A stretch of 6,953 bases of DNA, taken from the NCBI GenBank assembly GCA_021779635.1, contig JAJYAH010000225.1, positions 1 through 6,953 of the forward strand, in the 5' to 3' direction. Source of the DNA: Pseudomonadota bacterium. GTDB taxonomy: Bacteria; Pseudomonadota; Alphaproteobacteria; Rhizobiales; Xanthobacteraceae. The notes beneath the pieces were generated by a model. That model saw only the letters and a program-made list of their open reading frames with translations, was not told the DNA's origin and searched no databases. Both the position numbers and the translations under genes were made by a program. This document shows, in pieces, positions 6,329-6,953 of this stretch (the first letter of the stretch is position 1; each line of letters starts with the position of its first letter).

Positions 6329-6953
6329 TCAAGCGCGTGCGATCTGTTCACGGACGGCAAAGGGATCAGAGGCAAGCTTTTCCTCGACGATTTCAAGCAG
6401 GCATTGGGCCGCTTGACGCCAGGTTTGACGTTGCGTCCGCGCCAGGCCCCTATTGACCAGTTCCAGGCGCAATGCCCCGTCCGCGATAATGCGCGCGGCG
6501 CTGTCGGCAAAGGTCTCCGGCACCGAGGGATCGACGAACAAGGCGGCGTCTCCGCAGGTCTCGCGCAAAGCGGGAATATCGGCGGCGATTACCGGGCAGC
6601 CGCAGCGCATCGCCTCGGCGGCCGGCAAACCGTATCCTTCGTAGCGCGACGGAAAAACATAGCACGCGGCCGCATTGTATAATGCCTTCAGGGCTTCATC
6701 CGAAACACGACCCACGTAGCAAGCGGGCTGCGGCAACCCGGCCAGGCCGCTGTTGGAATAGGCGCCCCCCTTCAAGTTTCCGGCGATGACAAGCGGCATG
6801 CCAAGCTGTGACAGCGCGCTGGCAAGAGGCGCCAACGCTGATAGGTTTTTATGCGCAGCGAGATTGCCGACCGCAAGAACGAAGCGGCGCGGCTGCAGGC
6901 CGTGCTCGGATAGGAAGCCAGGATCGGGCATTATCCTGTCCAGGTGATCGGTT
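6329..6953 (-). CDS. GT4 glycosyltransferase, C-terminal half (5' truncated by window edge)
   Basis: The frame stays open from the stop at 6329-6331 to the right edge, giving 207 visible residues. The ATG at 6931 is internal, since the codons before it continue a family-like sequence (TDHLDRI). The visible part is the donor-binding Rossmann domain of a GT-B, retaining GT4 enzyme. FVLAVGNLAAHKN carries the typical glycine-containing turn and HKN. YVFPSRYEGYGLPAAEAM holds an intact EX7E motif (E105 and E113 of the visible part), followed by GCPVIAAD. GT4 enzymes are usually 350-400 residues, so about half is missing. It is convergent with the GH16 gene and belongs to another transcript that starts outside the window. 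Many relatives are mannosyl- or rhamnosyltransferases of polysaccharide loci; no donor is assigned here. Confidence 0.88.
   Translation of the reverse strand, partial: TDHLDRIMPDPGFLSEHGLQPRRFVLAVGNLAAHKNLSALAPLASALSQLGMPLVIAGNLKGGAYSNSGLAGLPQPACYVGRVSDEALKALYNAAACYVFPSRYEGYGLPAAEAMRCGCPVIAADIPALRETCGDAALFVDPSVPETFADSAARIIADGALRLELVNRGLARTQRQTWRQAAQCLLEIVEEKLASDPFAVREQIARA

Noticed and set aside
6929..6931. ATG as the start of the last - strand gene
   Set aside because: The frame continues upstream to the window edge with GT4-like sequence, and a start here would remove the whole N-terminal domain. The gene is simply cut by the window.

Overview
The window is a piece of a cell-surface polysaccharide (exopolysaccharide or capsule type) biosynthesis locus, probably from an alphaproteobacterium. 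That assignment is inference. It rests on moderately high GC (estimated by eye at mid to upper 50s percent), Shine-Dalgarno-led starts, and a gene set resembling the EPS clusters of Rhizobiales, Acetobacteraceae and sphingomonads. No rRNA, tRNA, CRISPR array or mobile element was seen.

Layout. (1) Bases 1-495 (+) hold the C-terminal part of a FATP-type acyl-CoA synthetase whose start lies outside the window. (2) 539-1405 (+) is a family 2 (GT-A) glycosyltransferase, 43 bp downstream and probably co-transcribed. (3) After a 96-bp gap, 1502-2659 (+) is a GT-B/GT4-like glycosyltransferase with a non-canonical EX7E motif. (4) 2679-4169 (-) is a 14-helix Wzx/PST-type flippase, convergent with gene 3. 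(5) A 117-168 bp AT-rich divergent control region follows, then 4338-5321 (+), a family 8 glycosyltransferase (an upstream in-frame ATG at 4287 is the alternative start). (6) 5424-6260 (+) is a secreted family 16 glycoside hydrolase with a clear signal peptide and the ELDVME active site. (7) 6329-6953 (-) is the C-terminal half of a GT4 glycosyltransferase that runs off the right edge.

How the genes fit together (inference from families). The four glycosyltransferases would build an oligosaccharide repeat on a polyprenyl-diphosphate lipid at the inner face of the membrane. The Wzx-like flippase would move it to the periplasm. The exported GH16 enzyme would trim, release or set the length of a beta-glucan-like polymer, as ExoK/ExsH do for succinoglycan. 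The polymerase, export/copolymerase proteins and priming transferase are not in the window. The acyl-CoA synthetase beside the transferases is the unexpected member and raises the possibility of an acylated glycan or glycolipid product, but it may be an unrelated neighbour.

I found no clearly novel system. The points most worth checking are the acyl-activating gene next to the transferases, a near-identical 16-bp element in front of two transferase genes, the repeat-rich leader of the GT8 gene, and the substituted first glutamate of the GT4-like enzyme.
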